Part shown: positions 1 to 5,192 of the stretch, in pieces
Position numbering within the stretch: the first letter of the stretch is position 1
How the letters are laid out: each line of letters opens with the position of its first letter
Assembly (NCBI GenBank): GCA_004292985.1
Contig: RDXT01000469.1
Coordinates: 1-5,192, forward strand
Direction: 5' to 3'
Source of the DNA: Bacteroidota bacterium
Lineage (GTDB): Bacteria; Bacteroidota; Bacteroidia; J057
Length of the DNA: 5,192 nucleotides
Translations under genes and position numbers: made by a program
The notes under the pieces: model-generated
The model's database searches: none
What the model was told of the DNA's origin: nothing
The model's input: only the letters and a program-made list of their open reading frames with translations

Positions 1-381
1 GGCAAAAAAGACAATGTGATCGAGCTGTTTCAGCGCGATGGCAAAACCTTTGTCCGGATCAATAACTACGAGAAACTTCGCGAAATTTTCGGTCAGTTGC
101 TCCGCGAAACCCAGCGCATCACCTCTGAAGGAGATTATGATGCCGCTAAAAAGTTAGTGGAAACCTATGGTGTCAAAGTGGATCAGAAACTTCACAAAGA
201 AGTGCTCGACCGTTTTGAGCGCCTGAACATTCCTCCTTACAACGGCTTCATTAACCCGATGCTGGTTCCTGTGATGAAAGACGGCGAGATCACCGATGTA
301 AAAATCGAGTACCCGACCGATTTCACAAAGCAGATGCTGTACTACGCCAAAAACTACTCTTTCCTGCCTTCAGAAAACTGA
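1..381 (+). CDS. Dipeptidyl-peptidase III (peptidase family M49), C-terminal part
   Basis: This is the 3' end of a gene entering from the left edge; the frame is open from base 1 (GGC) and stops with TGA at 379-381, leaving 126 residues. The GTG at 16 is an internal Val codon, not a start. The tail resembles the end of bacterial M49 zinc peptidases: a helical stretch (YEKLREIFGQLLRE), then GDYDAAKKLVETYGVKVD, LHKEVLDRF, the NIPPYNGFINP segment, and a final FTKQMLYYAKNYSFLP. M49 enzymes remove dipeptides from the N-termini of peptides using a HEXXGH-type zinc site; that site lies upstream of this window and cannot be checked. The full protein should be several hundred residues longer. The gene is convergent with the two secreted-protein genes and ends 24 bases before a strong terminator, so it is probably a separate transcription unit. 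Family assignment is from remembered motifs, not a search. Confidence 0.85.
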   Translation, partial: GKKDNVIELFQRDGKTFVRINNYEKLREIFGQLLRETQRITSEGDYDAAKKLVETYGVKVDQKLHKEVLDRFERLNIPPYNGFINPMLVPVMKDGEITDVKIEYPTDFTKQMLYYAKNYSFLPSEN

Positions 382-405
382 TTCTGAATGACATAGAGAA
401 AAAGC

Positions 406-435
406 AACGGCCTCCCCGCAAAGGGAGGCCGTTTT
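406..435. terminator. Bidirectional intrinsic terminator between convergent genes
   Basis: Bases 406-416 (AACGGCCTCCC) pair perfectly with 423-433 (GGGAGGCCGTT), giving an 11-bp GC-rich stem and a 6-base loop (CGCAAA). On the plus strand the stem runs into TTTT (432-435), 24 bases after the M49 stop. On the minus strand it is followed by GC and then TTTTT (complement of 399-403), about 35 bases after the stop of the DUF4397 repeat gene. The position between two converging stops supports termination from both sides. Confidence 0.85.
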
Positions 436-470
436 GAATATCACACACACAACCTAACCTGAATTACGTA

Positions 471-3400
471 TTAGTGCAGAACGGTAATCCGGCGAACTGC
501 GCGGGCCGTTTCGGTTTCCAGCACGACTGTGTGCACACCTGCGGCGAGGCTGGCAGCAGAGAGGTCGAGGCTGTATTCGCCTGGGCTTTGTTTGCCTTGC
601 TGCTGATCCACGACCAGACGGCCCTGGGCATCAAACACGCGGAGGCGTACATTACCGGCGCTTTTTACCGTGTATTCAAGAGACAGTTGCTCAGAAACAG
701 GGTTCGGGAAAGCATTGAGCAGTTCGTTGTCGAATGGCAGCTCATCGATGGATGAAGTAGCCAGCAGGATTGCTTTTCCGTCGGGGAGTACGAGCAGCAG
801 GCCAAATCCGGCGCCGTTCTGGTTGTTGGCAGGAGTCAGGAAGCCTGTAGCCAGGATCAGTCCGGCGCTGTCGGCGAGGGAGCTGGCAGGAGCGATAAAG
901 GCTGCAACTACGGTGCTGTTATTTCCGGCAGGGGTAATGCTCAGGGTATAGTTGGCAGGAGGTACGGTTGCGTAACCTTCAAACTCAGTGTAACCCAGAT
1001 CGGTAATCAGCGCTGGTGTACCGCCATTGGCAAGCACGTCCACACGGGGAGCGTCGGTAGCACCGTGAAACACTTTGAGGTCCACCTGTCCGGCAGTAGC
1101 AGACTCTTCGCGGGCACCTGCTCCGATGAAGAGGTTAAATGCTGTGCTGACAGCGCCAGGGTTGGCAGCAAAAGAAGCAGGGTTCAGCACGCCATTGGCG
1201 ATGATGTGGTATTTTTGTCCGGTAGCAGCGGTGATCGGGAAGGTAGCCAGTGCGCCATTGCCGATGCCTGTGCTGCTTGGCAGAGCTACAACCACTTTCA
1301 CAGGATAGCCGGAAGGCAGGTCAATGAAGGGAGTTGCTGTGCGGAAAGCAAAGTTGTCGAGCTTCACTGTGTCGGTCAGCGTGTTGATGTAGATATCCAC
1401 GGTAGCGGCAGCAGGATCAGCAGCATTGTGGATCACCTGTGCGCGGGCATTGCCTACGGGAGTCAGTGGGAGAACGGTGCCATTAGGCAGTGCTGCAAAA
1501 AGACCGAAAGCAGGACCACTCTGGTTGGCAGAAGGAGTCAGGAAGCCGGAAGCAAATACCAGCGAAGCGCCGCCACCCAGACCACTGAGGTCAGCGTAGA
1601 AAGGAGCGATCACTGTGCCGGGAGCATTGGCACCTGTTACGTCCACGCGATATTCCGCAGCAGGAACGCTCACATAGCCTACAAAATCCTTATACTGGAA
1701 GGATGGAATCAGTTGATTTCCATTGGCATTCACGCCCACAGCAGGTGCATCGGTCGAACCGTGAAGCACTTTCAGGGATACGTTTCCGGCAGTTCCTGCT
1801 TCAAGTGCACCTGGCTGTACAAGGAGGGTAAAGGCAGTGTTTACCGCATTCGGATTCACGGCAAAGGAGCCGGGAGTGAGCACGCCATTGGCTACGATGT
1901 GGTATTTTTCGCCCGCAGCAGCGGTGATCGGGAAGGTAGCCAGTGCGCCATTGCTGATGCCGGTGCTGGTAGGCAGGGCAACCACTACGTCCACCGGATA
2001 TCCGGCAGGCAGGTCAATGAAACCTGTTGCGCCACGGAAAGGCACGTTGTCCAGTTTCAGGGTATCTGTCAGCGTGTTGATGTAAATGTCCACGGTAGCG
2101 GCAGCAGGATCAGCAGCATTGTGGATCACCTGTGCACGGGCAGTGCTCACGGGGGTCAGGGCAACAACGGTACCGTTGGGCAGTGCTGCGAAAAGACCGA
2201 AAGCTGGACCGTTCTGGTTGGCAGAAGGAGTCAGGAAGCCGGAAGCAAATACCAGCGAAGCGCCGCCGCCCAGACCGCTGAGGTCAGCGTAGAAAGGAGC
2301 GATCACTGTGCCGGGAGCGTTGGCACCTGTTACGTCCACACGATATTTGCCCGCAGGAACGTTTACATAGCCTACGAAATCCTTATACTGAAAGGATGGA
2401 ATCAGCTGATTTCCATTGGCATTCACGCCAACAGCAGGTGCATCGGTCGAACCGTGAAGCACTTTGAGGGCCACACTGCCGGCGGCAGCAGACTCCTGGG
2501 CGCCAGGCTGAACGAGCAGGGTAAAGGCGGTATTCACAGCGCTGGGGTTGGCAGCAAAAGAGCCGGGAGTCAATACGCCATTCGCTACGATGTGGTATTT
2601 TTCACCGGTGGTAGCGGTGATCGGGAAGGTAGCTACAACACCATTGGCAATGCCTGTGCTGGTGGGAAGGGCGATCACCACGTCCACAGGATATCCGGAA
2701 GGCAGGTCAATGAAGCCTGTTGCGCCACGGAAAGGCACGTTGTCGAGCTTCAGTGTATCTGTCAGGGTGTTGATGTAAATGTCCACGGTAGCGGCAGCAG
2801 GATCAGCGGCATTGTGAATCACCTGCGCGCGGGCCGTACCAACGCTGGTCAGCTGCAGTACGGTACCATTGGGCAGGGCGGCAAACAGGCCGAAGGCAGC
2901 GCCATTCTGGTTGGTGGCAGGGTTGAGGAAGCCAGAAGCAAAAATAACTGCTGCGCCTCCGCTCAGGGGAGTAAGGTCAGCGTAGTAGGTAGCTACCACT
3001 GTGCTATTGTTGTTGCCGGGTGTAACCTGAAGTACATACTTGGCAGCAGGCACCGTTGCATAGCCACTGTTGTTTCCGTAAGAAAGGTTGTTGATCAGCG
3101 GAGCGGCTGTGTTTCCGTTAGCCAGAACGTCCACCTGGGGTGCGTCAGTCGAGCCGTGGAAAGCGACAATGCTGGTGCTTCCGGCAGGAGCATTGTCCTG
3201 AGCCGGTGTGATAACATTGAGTGAAAAGGTGATAGGGCTGTTTACCGTTGTGTTGTAGCCTGTTGTGTTAAGCAAGCCATTGGCAACAATCACATACTTT
3301 TGGTTGGCAACCAGCGTATAAGGAAAAGTTGCCAGAATGCTGCCAGGGCCAGTCGAGTTGCCGAGGGCAATACCAACGATCACGTTTGTCGGTACGGACA

Positions 3401-3596
3401 GAAAGGCGGTTGCTTCGCGGAAGTCGAGGTTATCCACGGCAGGGATTGCTCCACCGTTGATGTAGATGTCCACAGTGGCCGCGAGCGGATCGGGCGAGTT
3501 GTGGATGATTTGGACCAGGGCAGTCTGGGCATAGCCAGTACCTGGGGTCAGGGCCAGGAAAAATCCGGCCGCTAATGTTAAGATTAGCTTTCTCAT
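471..3596 (-). CDS. Secreted eight-module DUF4397-like repeat protein with T9SS sorting domain
   Basis: This 1041-residue protein starts with a Sec signal peptide (MRKLILTLAAGFFLAL..., likely cut after GYA at residue 23). Residues 26-947 are four tandem units of 229-231 residues. Each unit holds two related modules of roughly 110-120 residues: type A (opening AQVIHNAADP...VDIYIN) and type B (opening LKVLHGSTDAP...). Both match my memory of DUF4397, a beta-rich extracellular domain of unknown function. All eight modules keep a His and an Asp four residues later (H32, H147, H261, H381, H492, H612, H723, H844). Residues from about 958 form a T9SS type A sorting domain (NAFPNPVSEQLSLEY..., then VRLRVFDAQGRLV, ending AVRRITVLH), which should direct the protein across the outer membrane. 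No catalytic motif is visible, so a structural or adhesive role is my inference. The ATG at 3594-3596 has no Shine-Dalgarno sequence, as is usual in Bacteroidota, but directly precedes the signal peptide. It lies 46 bases behind the upstream gene with no terminator between, so co-transcription is likely. Confidence 0.9.
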   Translation of the reverse strand: MRKLILTLAAGFFLALTPGTGYAQTALVQIIHNSPDPLAATVDIYINGGAIPAVDNLDFREATAFLSVPTNVIVGIALGNSTGPGSILATFPYTLVANQKYVIVANGLLNTTGYNTTVNSPITFSLNVITPAQDNAPAGSTSIVAFHGSTDAPQVDVLANGNTAAPLINNLSYGNNSGYATVPAAKYVLQVTPGNNNSTVVATYYADLTPLSGGAAVIFASGFLNPATNQNGAAFGLFAALPNGTVLQLTSVGTARAQVIHNAADPAAATVDIYINTLTDTLKLDNVPFRGATGFIDLPSGYPVDVVIALPTSTGIANGVVATFPITATTGEKYHIVANGVLTPGSFAANPSAVNTAFTLLVQPGAQESAAAGSVALKVLHGSTDAPAVGVNANGNQLIPSFQYKDFVGYVNVPAGKYRVDVTGANAPGTVIAPFYADLSGLGGGASLVFASGFLTPSANQNGPAFGLFAALPNGTVVALTPVSTARAQVIHNAADPAAATVDIYINTLTDTLKLDNVPFRGATGFIDLPAGYPVDVVVALPTSTGISNGALATFPITAAAGEKYHIVANGVLTPGSFAVNPNAVNTAFTLLVQPGALEAGTAGNVSLKVLHGSTDAPAVGVNANGNQLIPSFQYKDFVGYVSVPAAEYRVDVTGANAPGTVIAPFYADLSGLGGGASLVFASGFLTPSANQSGPAFGLFAALPNGTVLPLTPVGNARAQVIHNAADPAAATVDIYINTLTDTVKLDNFAFRTATPFIDLPSGYPVKVVVALPSSTGIGNGALATFPITAATGQKYHIIANGVLNPASFAANPGAVSTAFNLFIGAGAREESATAGQVDLKVFHGATDAPRVDVLANGGTPALITDLGYTEFEGYATVPPANYTLSITPAGNNSTVVAAFIAPASSLADSAGLILATGFLTPANNQNGAGFGLLLVLPDGKAILLATSSIDELPFDNELLNAFPNPVSEQLSLEYTVKSAGNVRLRVFDAQGRLVVDQQQGKQSPGEYSLDLSAASLAAGVHTVVLETETARAVRRITVLH
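474..725 (-). other. T9SS type A C-terminal sorting domain of the repeat protein
   Basis: These are residues 958-1041. The hallmarks are the FPNP motif (963-966), alternating hydrophobic strands (LSLEYTV, VRLRVFDAQGRLV), a Leu-rich AASLAAGVHTVVL turn and strand, and a basic end (RRITVLH). In characterised T9SS cargo this domain is recognised for outer-membrane passage and then removed, often with anchoring to lipopolysaccharide. Export by T9SS is inferred; no T9SS gene lies in the window. Confidence 0.88.
756..1448 (-). repeat. DUF4397 repeat unit 4 (residues 717-947)
   Basis: The A module closely follows units 2 and 3 (ARAQVIHNAADPAAATVD, then TLTDTVKLDNFAFRTAT). The B module departs from them: HGATDAPRVDVLANGG, then GYATVPPANYTLSITPAGNNSTVVA, which resembles the B module of unit 1. 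A short linker (ATSSIDELPFDNELL) then leads to the sorting domain. Confidence 0.85.
1449..2141 (-). repeat. DUF4397 repeat unit 3 (residues 486-716)
   Basis: This unit also has exactly 231 residues (693 bases), so its exchange with unit 2 would keep the reading frame. Differences from unit 2 cluster in the linker between modules (GALEAGTAGNVSLK versus GAQESAAAGSVALK) and at the end of the B module (TVLPLTPVGN versus TVVALTPVST). The core segments of both modules are almost unchanged. Confidence 0.9.
2142..2834 (-). repeat. DUF4397 repeat unit 2 (residues 255-485)
   Basis: This unit has 231 residues (693 bases), beginning ARAQVIHNAADP. Its B module has HGSTDAPAVGVNANG followed by IPSFQYKDFVGYVNVP. 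By manual alignment it matches unit 3 at 208 of 231 residues, and many of the DNA differences between the two fall at third codon positions. Confidence 0.9.
2835..3521 (-). repeat. DUF4397 repeat unit 1 (residues 26-254)
   Basis: This first unit has 229 residues and is the most divergent. Its A module begins ALVQIIHNSPDP and carries GGAIPAVDNLDFREAT where the other A modules have TLTDT(L/V)KLDN..FR. Its B module (from about residue 141) has HGSTDAPQVDVLANG, then GYATVPAAKYVLQVTPGNNNSTV. That pattern is closer to the B module of unit 4 than to its neighbour in unit 2. Confidence 0.85.
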
Positions 3597-3642
3597 TGTT
3601 AAAGAAGGTGTTGAGTTAATGTAATTCGTCAGGAAGGCTCCA

Positions 3643-3876
3643 TCATCTGATCAGAACTTTCCGGTAAAGTGATTGGGTGTCGTTTTGAATATGCAAAAGA
3701 TAAAGTCCTCCGGGCAGATCCGCCGTGTTGATGCGGGCAGCGCTGGATGTGGGCTGTACGCTTTTCACGAGTCTGCCGTCGGGAGAAATCAAATCAAGTG
3801 TCTCCGGGCGCAGAGCAGGGTTCCAGGTAACGGTCAGCAGATCGGATGCAGGCTGGGGAAATACATCCACAGCAAA
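3643..3876 (-). other. T9SS type A sorting domain of the cohesin-like protein
   Basis: These are residues 358-434. The domain opens FAVDVFPQPASDLLTV, where FPQP replaces the usual YPNP/FPNP. It continues with LDLISPDGRLVKSV and DLPGGLYLLHI and ends with the basic YRKVLIR. The DxxGRLV and LxxGxYxL elements are the most recognisable parts of this domain family. Confidence 0.85.
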
Positions 3877-4947
3877 GGCTGATACATCCTGATCTGCGCT
3901 GAGGCTGATAAGAAATCCTTCGGAAAGAAGTTTCACCGGAATAAGCTGCCCGTTTTTCCCGGTAAGGGTAACATTTTGGATTTCGATCCGCACCATTTCG
4001 ATGCCCTGCCGTTTGCCGATGATATCATCTATCATCACCGAAATGTCCGCGATTCTCCCATAGCCATTGACAAGGTTGGCGCCGAGGGTGGTAAGCGCGA
4101 TATCCACCTGCCCCTGTGCATAAAAGTCTTTGTCCAGCACGTGCAGGGTAGTGCCTTGCTGGCCCATCCATGAGTTGTTGTACGTGATGTGCACCGAGCC
4201 TGAATCTATAAGCGAGTTGTCATAAATGACTGAAAAGGCAATTCCACTGATGCTGTCGGCAGGGAAGTCAGCGTTGCCGAGTAAAATGGGCACCGTGAGC
4301 GTATCACCTGGCTCTGAAGGCATGGCCGGGAAATTGATCGTCAGCGGCACAGCGCCTGGAAGTCCGATAGGGCTGAGGCCGGAAGCCGAATTGGGTGCGA
4401 AGTAATTGTGCAAAATGGCTGCGGGGTCATTCCAGTTGATCTGACCGTCGCCGTTGCCATCGGCGTGTACATAGTTGGTGCCGCTACTGAAAGTATGTGT
4501 CCAGGGAAAGGCCGCCTGGCCGATCCAGTTGGTATGCGCCTGGGGCCGCAGAGGGCCGCTGTTTCCGAATCCCCGGCCCCAGAAAAGTACGTCGTAGTTG
4601 TTGGCGACCGCATCTCCATTGAAATCGCCCGGCCATACGCACTCAGCGAGGATGTGCACCATCACCGATGCGCTGTCTATATCGCCGCTGCTGTCTGTTA
4701 CTTTTACCCAAAACGAACTGAATCCCGGTGAAAATAGTTGTGTAACTGTGCTTCCCGTTTCGCCATTGCTCCAGAGATATGTATAGCCTCCGCTGCCACC
4801 TGCGACTGAGGGGCTCAGCGTGAAGGGTTCCTGCGCACATGCATACAGCGTATCTGAAGCAAAGCTCACCTGCAGGGCATATGCATGACGGCCTGCGAAA
4901 AAGCACAGGGCAAGGAGCAGCAGATGGCGGGTAACAGATTGATTCAT
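3643..4947 (-). CDS. Secreted SprB/PKD-like, dockerin-like and cohesin-like protein with T9SS sorting domain
   Basis: This 434-residue protein starts with a Sec signal peptide (RHLLLLALCFFAG, likely cut after AYA at residue 24; C15 is preceded by Leu, so it is not a good lipobox). Residues 26-100 look like a SprB/PKD-type Ig-fold (GGSGGYTYLWSNG, then FWVKVTDSSGDIDSASV). Residues 106-182 carry two EF-hand/dockerin-like loops: D108-x-N110-x-D112...D119 and D163-x-N165-x-D167...D174, likely calcium sites. Residues about 197-345 resemble a cohesin-type beta sandwich (GDTLTVPILLGNADF, ISGIAFSVIYDNSLI, GYGRIADISVMI). Residues about 358-434 are a T9SS sorting domain with the variant FPQPASDLLTV and end YRKVLIR. 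The ATG at 4945-4947 is chosen because it directly precedes the signal peptide; no Shine-Dalgarno is seen. No enzyme domain is visible. It is the first gene of a probable two-gene unit. A role as surface scaffold or binding protein is inference, and the cohesin call is the least certain domain. Confidence 0.87.
   Translation of the reverse strand: MNQSVTRHLLLLALCFFAGRHAYALQVSFASDTLYACAQEPFTLSPSVAGGSGGYTYLWSNGETGSTVTQLFSPGFSSFWVKVTDSSGDIDSASVMVHILAECVWPGDFNGDAVANNYDVLFWGRGFGNSGPLRPQAHTNWIGQAAFPWTHTFSSGTNYVHADGNGDGQINWNDPAAILHNYFAPNSASGLSPIGLPGAVPLTINFPAMPSEPGDTLTVPILLGNADFPADSISGIAFSVIYDNSLIDSGSVHITYNNSWMGQQGTTLHVLDKDFYAQGQVDIALTTLGANLVNGYGRIADISVMIDDIIGKRQGIEMVRIEIQNVTLTGKNGQLIPVKLLSEGFLISLSADQDVSAFAVDVFPQPASDLLTVTWNPALRPETLDLISPDGRLVKSVQPTSSAARINTADLPGGLYLLHIQNDTQSLYRKVLIR
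4426..4626 (-). other. Paired dockerin-like calcium loops
   Basis: These are residues 108-174. Loop 1 is DFNGDAVANNYD and loop 2 is DGNGDGQINWND; both have acidic or Asn side chains at loop positions 1, 3 and 5 and Asp at 12, the pattern of calcium-binding dockerin/EF-hand loops. The loops are separated by about 43 residues containing GPLRPQAHTNW and TNYVHA. I recall similar spaced pairs, introduced by a VWPGD motif, in many secreted proteins of Saprospiria-like bacteria. Confidence 0.75.
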
Positions 4948-5140
4948 GGAGAATGAGGGGCTTAGGTTGAGTAGTTTGTGATGTATTAAGCGACAATTTC
5001 AGCTTTTTGTTTAAGGTTAAGAGCTACACTTTTTTCATTTTCTGAGAAACTATTTTTTTGATTAAAAGTTAATATGCTTGATTATCAATAGAATATGCTT
5101 CTACTTATTCTTCTTTTCTGGGATATATGAACAATGGATT
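4948..5140. promoter_or_regulatory. AT-rich divergent intergenic region
   Basis: This 193-base stretch lies upstream of the minus-strand pair and of the possible plus-strand gene at 5141. It is clearly richer in A and T than the coding DNA. I see no exact match to the Bacteroidota -7 element TAnnTTTG in a useful place. A weak minus-strand candidate is TTG (complement of 5086-5088) followed after 14 bases by TAACTTTT. A weak plus-strand candidate is TTG at 5078-5080 followed after 21 bases by TACTTATT at 5102. Promoters are expected here from gene layout, but the exact elements are not established. Confidence 0.5.
5071..5100. promoter_or_regulatory. Candidate operator: 9-bp direct repeat around a palindrome
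   Basis: AATATGCTT occurs at 5071-5079 and again at 5092-5100, 21 bp apart, which is two turns of the helix. Between and partly overlapping them is the palindrome TTGAT-T-ATCAA (5078-5088). The arrangement would suit a dimeric regulator serving either or both divergent genes. The region is AT-rich and short, so chance is a real alternative. Confidence 0.3.
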
Positions 5141-5192
5141 ATGCAAAACACGAGGCTAATTAAAACCCTTTCGTTGCTCAATCCCGGAGAAA
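5141..5192 (+). CDS. Possible start of a gene running off the right edge
   Basis: The ATG at 5141 opens a frame reading MQNTRLIKTLSLLNPGE that is still open at the window end. The ATGs at 5127 and 5134 in the other two frames reach stops within about 35 bases. No Shine-Dalgarno is present, which is normal for this phylum. The opening faintly resembles the N-termini of uncharacterised Bacteroidota proteins that begin with a short L-x-x-L-(N/S)-P helix, but 17 residues cannot support a family call. Its divergent position next to an AT-rich region supports a real start. Confidence 0.4.
   Translation, partial: MQNTRLIKTLSLLNPGE

Noticed and set aside
16..381. A start at GTG 16 making a complete 121-residue gene.
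   Set aside because: The frame is open to the left edge and the encoded sequence continues an M49 C-terminal region, so this is an internal codon of a truncated gene.
1065..3224. A 719-codon open frame on the plus strand, antisense to the repeat protein gene.
   Set aside because: It is exactly in register with the sense codons, so antisense stops arise only from sense TTA, CTA or TCA codons, which this gene rarely uses. The 693-base repeats copy the stop-free frame from unit to unit. Its product is Cys-, His- and Ser-rich and shows no fold or signal that I recognise, while the sense frame has a signal peptide, domains and a sorting tail.
471..3596. The repeats as a CRISPR array or mobile-element repeats.
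   Set aside because: The period is 693 bases, in frame, and fully explained by protein module duplication; there are no short palindromic repeats, spacers, transposase or terminal inverted repeats.
4902..4904. A lipoprotein signal at C15 of the cohesin-like protein.
   Set aside because: The residues before the Cys (L-A-L-C) lack the small residue at -1 required by a lipobox, and a normal cleavage site (AYA) follows; T9SS cargo also uses ordinary Sec signals.
4643..4996. A 117-codon minus-strand frame starting upstream of the cohesin-like protein gene.
   Set aside because: It overlaps that gene in another frame, ends inside it, has no coherent domain, and gives a Cys/Pro-rich low-plausibility product.

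Overview
The window suggests a member of the Bacteroidota, most likely a Saprospiria/Chitinophagia-type bacterium. This rests on two secreted proteins that each end in a type IX secretion system (T9SS) C-terminal sorting domain, a SprB/PKD-like plus dockerin-like domain style that I associate with that group, an M49 peptidase tail of bacteroidotal flavour, and starts without Shine-Dalgarno sequences. The assignment is made from protein character only; no marker gene is present.

Layout. Positions 1-381 (+) hold the C-terminal 126 residues of a dipeptidyl-peptidase III (M49) homologue. A strong hairpin terminator at 406-435 follows and appears able to work in both directions. Two genes on the minus strand converge on it. 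The gene at 4947-3643 encodes a 434-residue secreted multidomain protein (signal peptide, SprB/PKD-like domain, paired dockerin-like calcium loops, cohesin-like domain, T9SS tail). After a 46-base gap comes the gene at 3596-471, a 1041-residue secreted protein made of four tandem units of about 231 residues. Each unit is two DUF4397-like modules, eight in all, followed by a T9SS tail. Positions 4948-5140 are an AT-rich divergent intergenic region with a 9-bp direct repeat spaced 21 bp around a short palindrome. At the right edge a frame opening at 5141 (+) may be the start of another gene.

How they fit. The two minus-strand genes probably form one transcription unit delivering two T9SS cargo proteins to the cell surface or medium. 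Neither has a visible catalytic domain, so structural, adhesive or carbohydrate/protein-binding roles are more likely than enzymatic ones. The M49 peptidase gene is a convergent neighbour and probably unrelated in function. The most notable object is the eight-module repeat protein: its two central units are about 90% identical in protein and nearly identical over long DNA stretches, which suggests recent duplication or ongoing homogenisation. I found no CRISPR array, tRNA, rRNA, insertion sequence or defence system.
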